A DNA stretch of 12,516 bases from CAWUIO01 sp963922455 (GCA_963922455.1 CAWUIO010000155.1:1-12516); one strand, 5' to 3'; shown: positions 1 through 7,138, numbered from the stretch's first letter. The notes: generated by a model from the sequence alone, not told the origin. Numbers and translations: made by a program.

Positions 1-68
1 CCCGCCTCCCGGTTCCCGGTTCCTTTTTCCTTCTCTCCTCTCACCTCTCTCCTCTTCTTCTTAAGCTT
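1..68 (-). repeat. Pyrimidine-rich tract with CCCGGTT tandem motif
   Basis: On the plus strand this stretch is almost all C and T. It opens with two tandem CCCGGTT units (6-22) followed by CT-rich sequence. On the minus strand it reads as a purine tract ending in GAACCGGGAACCGGGAGG. The same layout, structured core then purine tract then GAACCGGGA tail, follows the core copy on the right side of the window (12131-12195). The 17 bases at 6-22 are repeated exactly at 12423-12439. I see no open reading frame of interest. I treat it as the outer arm of a dispersed composite repeat whose far end lies outside the window. Confidence 0.7.
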
Positions 69-138
69 AGGGATGGAGCGGCCTGTCTGAGCCCGCCGCT
101 GGCTGAGGGTGGGTCGGCGAGTAGCGAGAGCCCGACCC
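69..138 (-). repeat. Structured 70-bp repeat core, left inverted copy
   Basis: The reverse complement of this segment matches 12052-12121 at 63 of 70 positions without gaps. It can form two hairpins: gggtcgg (111-117) with ccgaccc (132-138), a perfect 7-bp stem, and agcggc (77-82) with gccgct (95-100), a perfect 6-bp stem. Weaker similarity may continue to about 145. It is GC-rich inside an AT-richer intergenic region and lies downstream of the gyrB terminator, so it is probably not part of the gyrB message. It resembles a REP-like or miniature element in kind; no transposase gene or target-site duplication is visible. Confidence 0.85.
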
Positions 139-228
139 GCGCTGGCAGGATATTTCTTTAAGCAAATACGTTTTTTATGCGCGGGGAAGCTCCTGTAAAA
201 TAGAACTTCGGATAGAACAAGTCAAATA

Positions 229-265
229 AAAAGCCCCAGGACAAGATAGGGGTCTCGGGGCTTTT
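229..265 (-). terminator. Rho-independent terminator of gyrB
   Basis: aaaagcccc (229-237) and ggggctttt (257-265) form a perfect 9-bp stem around a 19-nt loop. Read on the minus strand, the stem ends in GGGGC followed by a T-run and an AT-rich stretch, the usual intrinsic terminator layout. It lies about 20 bp past the gyrB stop codon and separates gyrB from the repeat at the window edge. Confidence 0.85.
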
Positions 266-284
266 AGAGAATATGGATAAGAAA

Positions 285-2255
285 TTAGGTATCAATATTG
301 GCGTATTTGGCATTCCGCTCAATAAACTCTCGGCGAGGGGCTACTTCATCGCCCATAAGCATAGAGAAAAGCACATCGGCCCCGGCAAAGTCATCGATAC
401 TGATTTGCTTGAGGTTACGATTTTCCGGGTTCATGGTGGTTTCCCACAATTGCTCGGGGTTCATCTCACCCAAACCCTTGTAGCGTTGGATGTGGATATT
501 CCCTGATTTGCCATCGTTCTTCATTTGTTCTACGGCCCGGTCTCTTTGCTCATCCGTCCAGCAATATTCCTCCGACTTGCCCTTTTTGACGAGGTAAAAA
601 GGAGGGAGGGCTACGTAGAGATAGCCTTGCTCGATGAGCGCGCGCATGTACCGGAAAAAGAAAGTCAAGATAAGGGTACGGATATGGCTACCATCCACAT
701 CGGCATCTGTCATAATGATGATTTTGTGATACCGCAGTTTTTCCAGATTGAGGGCCTTATCATCTTCTTCGGTTCCGAAGCTGACCCCCAAGGCGGTGAT
801 GATATTCTTGATTTCTTCGTTATCATAGATTTTATATTCCTGGGCCTTCTCAACGTTTAGGATCTTACCCCGTAGTGGCAGGATGGCTTGGAAAATTCGA
901 TCGCGGCCTTGCTTGGCACTCCCCCCGGCACTATCTCCCTCCACCAGGTAGAGTTCGCAGTTGCCCGGATCGGTGTCGGAACAGTCGGCCAGTTTGCCGG
1001 GAAGCCCAGAGCCACCCATGACGTTTTTACGTTGGACCATCTCCCGGGCTTTACGGGCAGCCATCCGGGCCTGAGCGGCCAGAATAACTTTTTGGATGAT
1101 AGCCTTGGCTTCTTTGGGATTTTCTTCCAAATAGACGCCTAGGGCTTCGCTGGTAGCCTGATCTACAGCTACTCGTACTTCCGAATTGCCCAATTTGGTT
1201 TTGGTTTGTCCTTCAAACTGGGGTTCGGCTACTTTTACCGAGATGACGGCGGTGAGTCCTTCCCGGAAATCTTCCCCACTGATCTCCACCTTAGCTTTTT
1301 CGAGCATACCAGATTTATCGGCGTAAGATTTGAGGGTACGGGTCAAAGCAGCCCGAAATCCGGACACGTGAGTTCCCCCTTCTTGGGTATGGATATTATT
1401 GACGTAAGAGAATACATTTTCAGAATAGGAGCTGTTATAAACCAAAGCCATTTGGACAGGCACTTCGGCTTTGAAGGTCTCGATGTATACCGGCTCAGGT
1501 AAGAGGGCTTGCCGGGAAGAGTCGAGAAAAGTGACAAATTCTTTGAGCCCGCCCTCGGAAAAATACTCTTCATATACGGGGCCTTCTTGGCCTTCTACGG
1601 GTCGTAAATCTTTGAGGGTGAGTTTGATACCTTTGTTAAGAAAGGCTAATTCCCGAAGTCGTTTACAAACGGTTTCAAACTTAAAGTCTGTAGTGCTTGT
1701 GAAAATACTAGGGTCAGGGTAGAAATGGATATGCGTACTGGTACGATCGCTTTCACCGATTATCTGGATATCGCCTTGGGGAGCCCCTTGGCGATATTCC
1801 TGACGGAAAATTTTACCTTCCCGCTCAATGGTAGCAATCAAGTGCTTAGACAGGGCATTTACGCAGGATACCCCAACCCCGTGAAGCCCCCCTGAAACTT
1901 TATAGGTTTTTTTATCAAATTTACCTCCGGCGTGCAATACGGTCATCACCACTTCTAGGGCCGAGCGGCCAGATTTGTGGGTTCCGGTGGGGATCCCTCG
2001 ACCGTTATCGGCTACGCTAATAGAATTATCTTCGTGAATGACTACATCAATGAGGTCACAGTATCCGGCAAGGGCCTCATCTATGGAATTATCAACAACT
2101 TCCCATATCAAATGATGTAAGCCTTTGGGGCCAACGTCACCAATATACATGGATGGACGCATGCGTACCGCTTCCAAGCCTTCCAGGGCCCGAATGCTAT
2201 CCTCGGAATAAGTGGACTTTTCCACTTCTTGCTGATTAGAGATTAAATCGCTCAT
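285..2255 (-). CDS. gyrB: DNA gyrase subunit B
   Basis: This is the ATPase subunit of DNA gyrase, which with GyrA introduces negative supercoils into the chromosome. The 656-residue protein is complete. The N-terminal GHKL ATPase domain shows EVVDN (52-56, with the expected catalytic Glu52 and Mg-binding Asn56), DNGRGIP (83-89) and GGLHGVGVS (122-130). The transducer domain has the QTKTKLGN loop (350-357) with its ATP-sensing lysine. The TOPRIM domain has EGDSAGGSA (439-447) and TDADVDGSH (516-524), and the protein ends with RYKGLGEMNPEQLW (591-604). It lacks the large insert of gammaproteobacterial GyrB, as expected for about 650 residues. ParE is the paralogue to exclude; the motifs and length favour GyrB. 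It follows the CoA-binding gene after a 210-bp gap, so it may also have its own promoter, though I found no exact TANNTTTG box there. It ends at a strong terminator. Confidence 0.97.
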   Translation of the reverse strand: MSDLISNQQEVEKSTYSEDSIRALEGLEAVRMRPSMYIGDVGPKGLHHLIWEVVDNSIDEALAGYCDLIDVVIHEDNSISVADNGRGIPTGTHKSGRSALEVVMTVLHAGGKFDKKTYKVSGGLHGVGVSCVNALSKHLIATIEREGKIFRQEYRQGAPQGDIQIIGESDRTSTHIHFYPDPSIFTSTTDFKFETVCKRLRELAFLNKGIKLTLKDLRPVEGQEGPVYEEYFSEGGLKEFVTFLDSSRQALLPEPVYIETFKAEVPVQMALVYNSSYSENVFSYVNNIHTQEGGTHVSGFRAALTRTLKSYADKSGMLEKAKVEISGEDFREGLTAVISVKVAEPQFEGQTKTKLGNSEVRVAVDQATSEALGVYLEENPKEAKAIIQKVILAAQARMAARKAREMVQRKNVMGGSGLPGKLADCSDTDPGNCELYLVEGDSAGGSAKQGRDRIFQAILPLRGKILNVEKAQEYKIYDNEEIKNIITALGVSFGTEEDDKALNLEKLRYHKIIIMTDADVDGSHIRTLILTFFFRYMRALIEQGYLYVALPPFYLVKKGKSEEYCWTDEQRDRAVEQMKNDGKSGNIHIQRYKGLGEMNPEQLWETTMNPENRNLKQISIDDFAGADVLFSMLMGDEVAPRREFIERNAKYANIDT

Positions 2256-2465
2256 AGTGTATTTTAATATAACACATAAATATACAAAATTTTACGGAGA
2301 TTTCTACGTATAATTCTAAGAAAATCAAGAATTTAAGCTCAAGGTACATTTATTTTTAAAAAACCTTTTGGAGCGCATTTCAGGAGAGCTAAATTGGGGA
2401 ATAATTACCCATTTATATTTGCCAAAAATTGGATAATTCAAGGTTTTTCTCTCCAAAATAGTGTC

Positions 2466-2834
2466 TTAGTACTGTCGAGTAGAAAGCATAACGAGGGTGC
2501 ATGCTTCCAGGGTCTCAATTCCTGCTTCTTGGGCCAGTTTTCTTAGCTCTGGGTTTTCGGTGCCAGGGTTGAAAATCAGGCGTTTAGGGGCCAGTTTTAG
2601 GATATAATCATACCACTCGGCTTGGTGTTGTGGCCCAATGTATAGGGTAAGTGTGTCAATATCATCCAGGAGGGGCCGGTCATTGTGGATAGCTTGGCCG
2701 AATACCTCCCCTTTTTTGATGCCTACCGGTACGATTTCGTGATCATTTTCGGTAAGGCGGGCCGCCGCCAAGTAGGCATAGCGTTGTGGGTTGGGAGTTG
2801 CTCCCAAAATCAGCGTTTTTTTGGATGTATTCAT
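2466..2834 (-). CDS. CoA-binding domain protein (YccU-like)
   Basis: A small, single-domain protein of the CoA_binding_2 (YccU) family, a Rossmann-like fold related to the CoA-binding part of succinyl-CoA synthetase. The 122 residues cover the usual family length. The glycine-containing nucleotide loop GATPNPQRYAYLAA lies at residues 11-24, the conserved NPGTENPEL at 89-97 and EACTLVML with Cys112 near the end. The family is thought to bind CoA or a CoA thioester; no reaction is established and none can be read from the sequence. It starts 31 bp after the stop of the DivIC-like gene, so the two are probably co-transcribed. Confidence 0.85.
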   Translation of the reverse strand: MNTSKKTLILGATPNPQRYAYLAAARLTENDHEIVPVGIKKGEVFGQAIHNDRPLLDDIDTLTLYIGPQHQAEWYDYILKLAPKRLIFNPGTENPELRKLAQEAGIETLEACTLVMLSTRQY

Positions 2835-2865
2835 AGATTATACGACACAATATAATTTGTGGGCT

Positions 2866-3171
2866 TTAGGGGGCCGGGATGGGTTTTGGCTCGGGGAGGA
2901 TGACATACACATCTTCTTCCGGCTTCTTCATGTAAAATTTTTCCCGGGCCAATTTTTCAACCACCTTGGGGTTGTTTATCAGGTCTTCTTGCTGTTGCTC
3001 AATTTTTTTTATTTCCTTCTGAAAATATTCTTTTTCTTTTTTTAGCTTTTTTAACCGGCTCCGTCGGAGGGATTGGGTAATTAAGTCATTAGAGTCGAAG
3101 AGCAAAATCCAAATGAGGAAAATGGACAAAGAGATGAGATAAAAGTTTTTAGCAAATGCGGGTATTTTCAT
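2866..3171 (-). CDS. Septum formation initiator, DivIC/FtsB family
   Basis: A bitopic inner-membrane protein of the divisome, in the family that pairs with FtsL/FtsQ-type partners to activate septal peptidoglycan synthesis. The 101 residues show a short cytoplasmic start, one hydrophobic segment (about 10-25, FYLISLSIFLIWILLF), a highly charged coiled coil rich in Lys, Glu and Gln (about 35-65) and the family's terminal element NNPKVVEKLAREKFYMKKPEEDVYVI (split here as residues 66-80 and 81-91). The last ten residues are proline-rich, an ordinary variation. Length and layout match the family. It is the first gene after a consensus promoter (3275-3305) and leads into the CoA-binding gene and gyrB. 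Confidence 0.88.
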   Translation of the reverse strand: MKIPAFAKNFYLISLSIFLIWILLFDSNDLITQSLRRSRLKKLKKEKEYFQKEIKKIEQQQEDLINNPKVVEKLAREKFYMKKPEEDVYVILPEPKPIPAP

Positions 3172-3238
3172 AAACTTAAATCCGGTAAAATGGCTAGCCT
3201 TTGAAGACTAAAATAAACCCCAAAAAGTGAAGCTTCCT

Positions 3239-3257
3239 AGCCTGAAGGAAAAAGGCT
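3239..3257 (-). other. Short hairpin in the divIC 5' leader
   Basis: agcct (3239-3243) pairs with aggct (3253-3257) around 9 nt. An overlapping alternative pairs ttcct (3234-3238) with aggaa (3246-3250), so the two stems exclude each other. If transcription starts a few bases after the -7 box at 3275, this lies at the very 5' end of the message. On the plus strand the first stem is followed by seven T, but no plus-strand gene lies upstream. The stems are short and may be fortuitous. Confidence 0.35.
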
Positions 3258-3274
3258 TTTTTTGGATTTAATTT

Positions 3275-3305
3275 CAAATTTAAAGTATTTTCGTCTCAGT
3301 CCAAA
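3275..3305 (-). promoter_or_regulatory. Bacteroidota-type promoter for divIC group
   Basis: On the minus strand TTTG (3305-3302) is followed by exactly 19 bp and then TAAATTTG (3282-3275). This matches the known Bacteroidota sigma-ABfr consensus TTTG-N19-TANNTTTG at every fixed position. The start codon of the DivIC-like gene is about 100 bp downstream, giving a leader of roughly 95 nt. The rest of the 275-bp divergent gap (3172-3446) is AT-rich and must also hold the promoter of the plus-strand biotin carrier gene. The only candidate there is an imperfect TTTG (3389-3392) and TACAATTTG (3415-3423). Confidence 0.7.
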
Positions 3306-3446
3306 AATTATTCATCGGCTTTACACTCAATTTTTCCTGTTTTTTTTCGTCAAGAATAAAATATTCAATTAATTTAAGCTTCCTATTTTTTGCCTATGGT
3401 AAGTTAGGTTCCTATACAATTTGTCTACCTCCTATTTGATTGATTC

Positions 3447-3959
3447 ATGCAGTACGAAGTAATAGTAAATAAAGCCTCAAAAGAAGCCACCACCTATACG
3501 GTCGACTATCAAGAAGATACCTTGAAAGTGGATGATCAAGTTTTAGCCTGGGATTTGATCCAGGAGGATGAGGGCAGTTTTCATATACTGCACCAAAAGC
3601 AATCATACCAAGTAGAAATAATGTCGGCCAACTACGCTGAGAAAACGTTTCGAATTCGCGTGAATAATCAAGATTTTGATTTGAAAATGGTGGACCCCAT
3701 GGATAAGCTACTAAATCAATTAGGTATGCAAGTGCGCAGTAATGTCGTGAAGGAAATCAAAGCACCTATGCCTGGTTTGATACACGATATTCTGGTAAAC
3801 CCAGGGCAAGCCGTAAAGAAAGGAGACTCCCTGCTCATCCTAGAAGCGATGAAAATGGAAAATATTATTAAATCTCCCGGTGATGCCGAGGTAAAGGCCG
3901 TATTGGTTAAGCAGGGTGAAAATGTAGAAAAGAACAATATTCTAATTCAGTTTGCTTAA
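3447..3959 (+). CDS. Biotin carboxyl carrier protein (biotin/lipoyl-attachment domain)
   Basis: This protein carries the biotin arm of an acyl-CoA carboxylase and moves the carboxyl group between the biotin carboxylase and carboxyltransferase subunits. The 170 residues have an N-terminal beta-rich region (about 1-80), a short linker and a C-terminal biotinyl domain (about 103-169). The biotinylation motif is LEAMKMEN (132-139) with Lys136 as the attachment site, preceded by APMPGLI (106-112). The AMKM tetrapeptide favours biotin over lipoate. In Bacteroidota such stand-alone subunits usually serve propionyl-CoA or related carboxylases rather than being AccB; the enzyme cannot be named because its partner subunits are not in the window. 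It is the only plus-strand gene here. Its stop codon overlaps that of the convergent gene. Confidence 0.9.
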   Translation: MQYEVIVNKASKEATTYTVDYQEDTLKVDDQVLAWDLIQEDEGSFHILHQKQSYQVEIMSANYAEKTFRIRVNNQDFDLKMVDPMDKLLNQLGMQVRSNVVKEIKAPMPGLIHDILVNPGQAVKKGDSLLILEAMKMENIIKSPGDAEVKAVLVKQGENVEKNNILIQFA

Positions 3960-4453
3960 TTTGAATTGGCAGGGAGATAGCGGGCCAGCCAGGATTCTTC
4001 TAGTTTTTGTTCCCAAGAATCTTTCAGTTGTCCTAATTGAATGACGCTATTATTGTAAATTTTGGTGTCGCTTGCCAAGTCACCAGCTTTTACTTTTTCC
4101 TTCAAGGATCTCATAGAAGCAAAGCCTAATTGCGACCCTTGACGATATGCAATCTGGGCACGGTCTAAGAGCTTGACCTGCAAATCACGCTCTACTTCTT
4201 GTAGAAAATGTACCGAAGCATCGATGGAGCAACCCGTAGCCCCTTGATTGCTTTCATCTACGGCTAACATGATAAAACAATTATCCAAAATCTGGTAGGA
4301 AGCCTTTAGGTCTTGACGATGCGCGGTCCAACTGATTAAAAAGGGTTCTACTCTTTTTTTCAATTCACCAAGTTCTGTATCGCTAAGCACTCGGTTGGAT
4401 TGGTATATCCAAAGACGGGCTTGGCTAGGTAGGGTATCAAAGGGTACAAGCAT
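3956..4453 (-). CDS. Conserved Bacteroidota protein, often labelled 'ABC transporter ATPase'
   Basis: A 165-residue soluble protein of a family widespread in Bacteroidota and commonly annotated as 'ABC transporter ATPase'. The label is not supported: there is no Walker A (GxxxxGKS/T), no LSGGQ signature and no Walker B. Conserved-looking stretches are RLWIYQ (13-18), SWTAH (41-45), AVDES (64-68), GCSIDASVHFLQ (74-85) and IYNNSVIQLG (132-141). No signal peptide or membrane segment is seen, so it is probably cytoplasmic. The single cysteines and invariant-looking Trp, His and Asp residues suggest a binding or catalytic site, but no function is known to me. It is the last gene of the minus-strand cluster, 12 bp after the YceI-like gene, and it ends inside the stop codon of the biotin carrier gene. 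Confidence 0.8.
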   Translation of the reverse strand: MLVPFDTLPSQARLWIYQSNRVLSDTELGELKKRVEPFLISWTAHRQDLKASYQILDNCFIMLAVDESNQGATGCSIDASVHFLQEVERDLQVKLLDRAQIAYRQGSQLGFASMRSLKEKVKAGDLASDTKIYNNSVIQLGQLKDSWEQKLEESWLARYLPANSN

Positions 4454-4465
4454 GGTAATTATAAT

Positions 4466-4957
4466 TTAGTTTGATCGGTCGGGGTAAGCAGTGCAATCAA
4501 ATTCAACCCAGACTTTATCAGCAAGAATAAAACTTTTTTGTCCAATATTAAAATCACTCCGGCGGAGGGTAAAGTTCCCTTTAACGTGAAGCTTTTCGGC
4601 GGTCGCGTGGCATTGAAAAGTAAATTGTAAAGGCCGGCTCCGCCCTCTAATGCTGAGCTTGCCTTGGCATTTGCCCCCAGATTCAGAAAATTGGATCTGT
4701 TCGGATACAAAATGGATCTCGGGATATTTTTTGACAAAGAAATATTCAGCTTGTAAAAGATGGGAATCTCGTAAAGAAAGCTTCGTATCGATAGATTTGG
4801 GATCAAGTAATATATCTAGCTTACTTGCCTCATCGGCAAGCATCTTACTTTTTAAGGTAGCGTTGAGTAATGCAATGCTACCCGAGACGGGAATACCAGC
4901 ATTTCGGATAGTAAAACGGATAACGGCTTCTTTTGGCGGAAAAACCCAGGGGATCAT
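4466..4957 (-). CDS. YceI-like domain protein without signal peptide
   Basis: A 163-residue YceI-family protein, a lipocalin-like beta barrel that in studied members binds long isoprenoids or amphiphiles. Family landmarks are present in order: FTIRNAGIPVSGSI (15-28), LDPKSIDTKLSLRDSHL (51-67), EYFFVKKYPEIHF (71-83), GKLSIRGRSRPLQFTF (99-114) and the closing GNFTLRRSDFNIG (127-139). Most YceI proteins are exported, but here the start has no hydrophobic leader, and an in-frame stop lies four codons upstream of Met1, so no longer form is possible. The protein is therefore likely cytoplasmic. It lies 50 bp after the HAD gene and 12 bp before the next gene, consistent with one operon. The ligand cannot be inferred. 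Confidence 0.8.
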   Translation of the reverse strand: MIPWVFPPKEAVIRFTIRNAGIPVSGSIALLNATLKSKMLADEASKLDILLDPKSIDTKLSLRDSHLLQAEYFFVKKYPEIHFVSEQIQFSESGGKCQGKLSIRGRSRPLQFTFQCHATAEKLHVKGNFTLRRSDFNIGQKSFILADKVWVEFDCTAYPDRSN

Positions 4958-5007
4958 AGCTGTTTTTTATTACTAGTACAGTTTGTCAAGCCAATGGGTT
5001 TAAAATA

Positions 5008-5706
5008 TTAGTTGTCTTCTTGTACTTCGCGTATCTCTGAGTCTAGCACTTGGTAAAAGTGGGTCGGAATGCTTTGCCTTTCTTGCCAATATTGCTGATA
5101 CGTTTCTTCAAAAGCTATGCGATGGCTAATGACTTCGTCATAATCATTATTTACTTGAATTAAAAACTCACAGATCTCCCTAATGGCATACTGATCGCCC
5201 GGATGAGCTGAGCGGTAGTCGACCAATTGCTTGCTCCGGATAAATGACATAAAACCTTTTCCCGCTTCTCGGCGCACTAAAAAACGGAGGCCACACAAGG
5301 ATGCCATAGAGAGGTCATTGATATCATCAAAAAAACAGGCAACTTCCCGGGTCTTGAGTTGGTTCATTTCACAAAAGTGCATTAAAGCCTCAGCTTTGTT
5401 TTTAATGCCGGAGTATACAGACACAAACTTTTCCCTACGGGCCAAATATCGAGCTACGGGATTATTAGCCCCGGTAATGATAGCCAGCTTTGGTATTTGT
5501 CCGGTACGCAGCCACCCCTCCAAGCGAAGCATATTGATACCCATTGAGTCGGCTTCAGCAAAAGGACTGGGTACTCCGGGTTGCTTGATACCGGCATTGA
5601 ATACCCCATCCCAATCACTGATAAACGCTTTTATACCACTCAGCTTTTCGGTAAACTCATCAGAATTTAGAAGCAACTCAGCCCCTGGCTCAAGTAAATA
5701 CTGCAT
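5008..5706 (-). CDS. HAD-family phosphatase, KdsC-like
   Basis: A phosphohydrolase of the haloacid dehalogenase superfamily. All four motifs are visible: motif I SDWDGVF (30-36; nucleophile Asp31, acid/base Asp33), motif II ITG (77-79; Thr78), motif III Lys104 in IKNKAEAL, and motif IV FFDDINDLSMA (125-135; Asp127, Asp128, Asp131). The arrangement, with no cap domain between motifs I and II and the phrase GINMLRLEG...LAIITG, resembles KdsC (KDO-8-phosphate phosphatase) and related C0-type enzymes. At 232 residues it is longer than KdsC, which is usually 165-190; the extra part is a C-terminal tail of about 50 residues rich in Gln, Glu and Tyr. No other KDO gene is nearby, so the substrate is open. 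Confidence 0.82.
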   Translation of the reverse strand: MQYLLEPGAELLLNSDEFTEKLSGIKAFISDWDGVFNAGIKQPGVPSPFAEADSMGINMLRLEGWLRTGQIPKLAIITGANNPVARYLARREKFVSVYSGIKNKAEALMHFCEMNQLKTREVACFFDDINDLSMASLCGLRFLVRREAGKGFMSFIRSKQLVDYRSAHPGDQYAIREICEFLIQVNNDYDEVISHRIAFEETYQQYWQERQSIPTHFYQVLDSEIREVQEDN

Positions 5707-5739
5707 AGAATTTTAGAAATAGAATTGTAGTAGAGAACT

Positions 5740-6267
5740 TTATTGAGCCGCAGCCCGCTCTTGCGATTCATTTAGCTGTCTTAAATGGTGCCGCATGTGC
5801 ATTTCGATCATTTTAAACCACTCGAGGGCATTCAGATACCCTATCACGGGGTGCAATACTTTGTATTCGCCAGGATCTTGGTCAATCTGAGGTTTTATTT
5901 CTTGAACTGCCTTCCGAAATTCTTGCAAACGAGGAGGATAGGTTTCAAGACTTTTAGTCTGCAGGCCAAGTTCTCTTAGGGATTCGGGCTCTTTGATACG
6001 GATATTGGGAAATTGTCCGTGGGCATACAGGGATACACCCCTATCATTCATATGTACATTAAGGGCTCCATTGTTTTGATTAATACTATCCCGGAGAAAT
6101 TGTAAAAAAAGGCTATTGCTTACACATAAATGCTCATAGAGTTCGGCAATTGACCAGGTAGCGTCTTGGGGTTTGAAAACAAAATGGGCCTCTTCTATTT
6201 GCCCTAAAGCTAGTAAATAGCGGTCAAGTATTTGTTCAATTTGCAGAAGTATCTGATCCGTATTCAT
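5740..6267 (-). CDS. DinB-family (DinB_2) putative metal-dependent protein
   Basis: A 175-residue four-helix-bundle protein of the DinB/YfiT superfamily, whose members include thiol S-transferases and hydrolases that hold a divalent metal with three histidines. The expected triad is present: His46 in ELYEHL (42-47), and His157 plus His161 in the HMRHH cluster (157-161). TWSIAELYEHL and the late EWFKMIEMHMRHHLRQL are the recognisable helices. The frame is open to 6387, but I chose the Met at 6267. It lies 4 bp after the pyrF stop, whereas the longer version would overlap pyrF by more than 100 bp and adds a non-family, basic N-terminus. Substrate unknown. The HAD gene follows after 33 bp. Confidence 0.8.
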   Translation of the reverse strand: MNTDQILLQIEQILDRYLLALGQIEEAHFVFKPQDATWSIAELYEHLCVSNSLFLQFLRDSINQNNGALNVHMNDRGVSLYAHGQFPNIRIKEPESLRELGLQTKSLETYPPRLQEFRKAVQEIKPQIDQDPGEYKVLHPVIGYLNALEWFKMIEMHMRHHLRQLNESQERAAAQ

Positions 6268-6271
6268 ATGA

Positions 6272-7138
6272 TTAAGAAAATTGTTGCAAGTACTTAGCCA
6301 TTTCTTTTTGTATCGTTTGGGCTTGCTGGGCGGCAGCGTCGGCAAAATCTGCCTCAGAGGAGGCATAAATGATACTACGAGAAGCATTTACCAAGAGCCC
6401 TCCGTTAGCGTTTAAGCCATATCGGGAGACTTCCTCCAAACTTCCCCCTTGGGCACCAATCCCGGGAACCAGCAAAAAATGCTGAGGGGCCAATTGGCGG
6501 ATATTTCGCAAACCTTCTATTTGCGTGGCACCCACCACATACATCATACGTGATTTACTAGCCCAATTTTGAGAGTGGCGTATCACTCTTTCGTAAAGGT
6601 ATTCTGGCCTTGAAGAATGATTTGGGGAGGCAGCCTGTTGTAGCTCTTCCAGTTCGTCTGCGTGTAGGGAAAGGTACTGAAAATTGGCACTACCCGGATT
6701 GGAAGTGAGGCCTAGTAAAATCACCCAAGCTTGGGGAAAGTCGAGAAAGGGCTTTACAGAATCTTCTCCCATGTAAGGAGCCACTGTTAAAGCATCAAAT
6801 TTCATCTGCTCAAAGAAGGCCCTTCCGTATTGTTTTGCGGTATTCCCAATATCGCCTCTTTTGGCATCGGCGATACAAAAAACATGTTTAGGGACCATCT
6901 CCCGAGTGAGTTGGAGATATTCCCAGCCTTTTGCCCCTTGTGCTTCGTAAAAGGCCGTATTAATCTTGTAAGCCACACAGTACTGTTGCGTAGCCTGGAT
7001 AATCGCTTCATTAAATCGTAAAACGGGATCGGAAACGTTTTGCAAAGAACGAGGCAATCGATCTGGGTCTGTATCTAATCCTACACATAAATAGGTAGAT
7101 TTTTCGGTAATCTGATCACCAAGTTCTAAGTAATTCAT
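6272..7138 (-). CDS. pyrF: Orotidine 5'-phosphate decarboxylase, type 2
   Basis: Catalyses the last step of de novo UMP synthesis, decarboxylation of OMP, in the cytoplasm. The 288-residue length and motif spacing mark the type 2 (longer) bacterial form. Visible are CVGLDTDPDRLP (18-29), the substrate-contacting Lys58 in AYKINTAFYE, the catalytic DAKRGDIGNTA (91-101; Asp91, Lys93, Asp96), the TVAPYMGEDS segment (118-127), PGIGAQGG (225-232) and the phosphate-binding NASRSI (251-256, Arg254). It begins 21 bp after lolA and ends 4 bp before the DinB-family gene, so it is likely co-transcribed with both. pyrD is three genes upstream on the same strand. Confidence 0.95.
   Translation of the reverse strand: MNYLELGDQITEKSTYLCVGLDTDPDRLPRSLQNVSDPVLRFNEAIIQATQQYCVAYKINTAFYEAQGAKGWEYLQLTREMVPKHVFCIADAKRGDIGNTAKQYGRAFFEQMKFDALTVAPYMGEDSVKPFLDFPQAWVILLGLTSNPGSANFQYLSLHADELEELQQAASPNHSSRPEYLYERVIRHSQNWASKSRMMYVVGATQIEGLRNIRQLAPQHFLLVPGIGAQGGSLEEVSRYGLNANGGLLVNASRSIIYASSEADFADAAAQQAQTIQKEMAKYLQQFS

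Noticed and set aside
69..138. Insertion-sequence terminal repeats bounding a transposon
   Set aside because: The block between the inverted copies is ordinary housekeeping genes without a transposase, and no target-site duplication can be seen; a dispersed repeat family is simpler.
2256..2465. A dedicated gyrB promoter
   Set aside because: The gap is AT-rich and may hold one, but no exact TANNTTTG with a TTTG partner was found on the minus strand.
3257..3263. Plus-strand intrinsic terminator at the agcct/aggct hairpin
   Set aside because: No plus-strand gene lies upstream and the stem is only 5 bp, although it is followed by seven T.
5231..5716. 161-codon plus-strand frame antisense to the HAD gene
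   Set aside because: It is fully inside a gene with intact catalytic motifs and has no recognisable domain of its own.
6268..6387. Longer start for the DinB-family gene
   Set aside because: It would overlap pyrF by more than 100 bp and add a basic segment foreign to the family; the Met at 6267 fits both the family and the 4-bp spacing.
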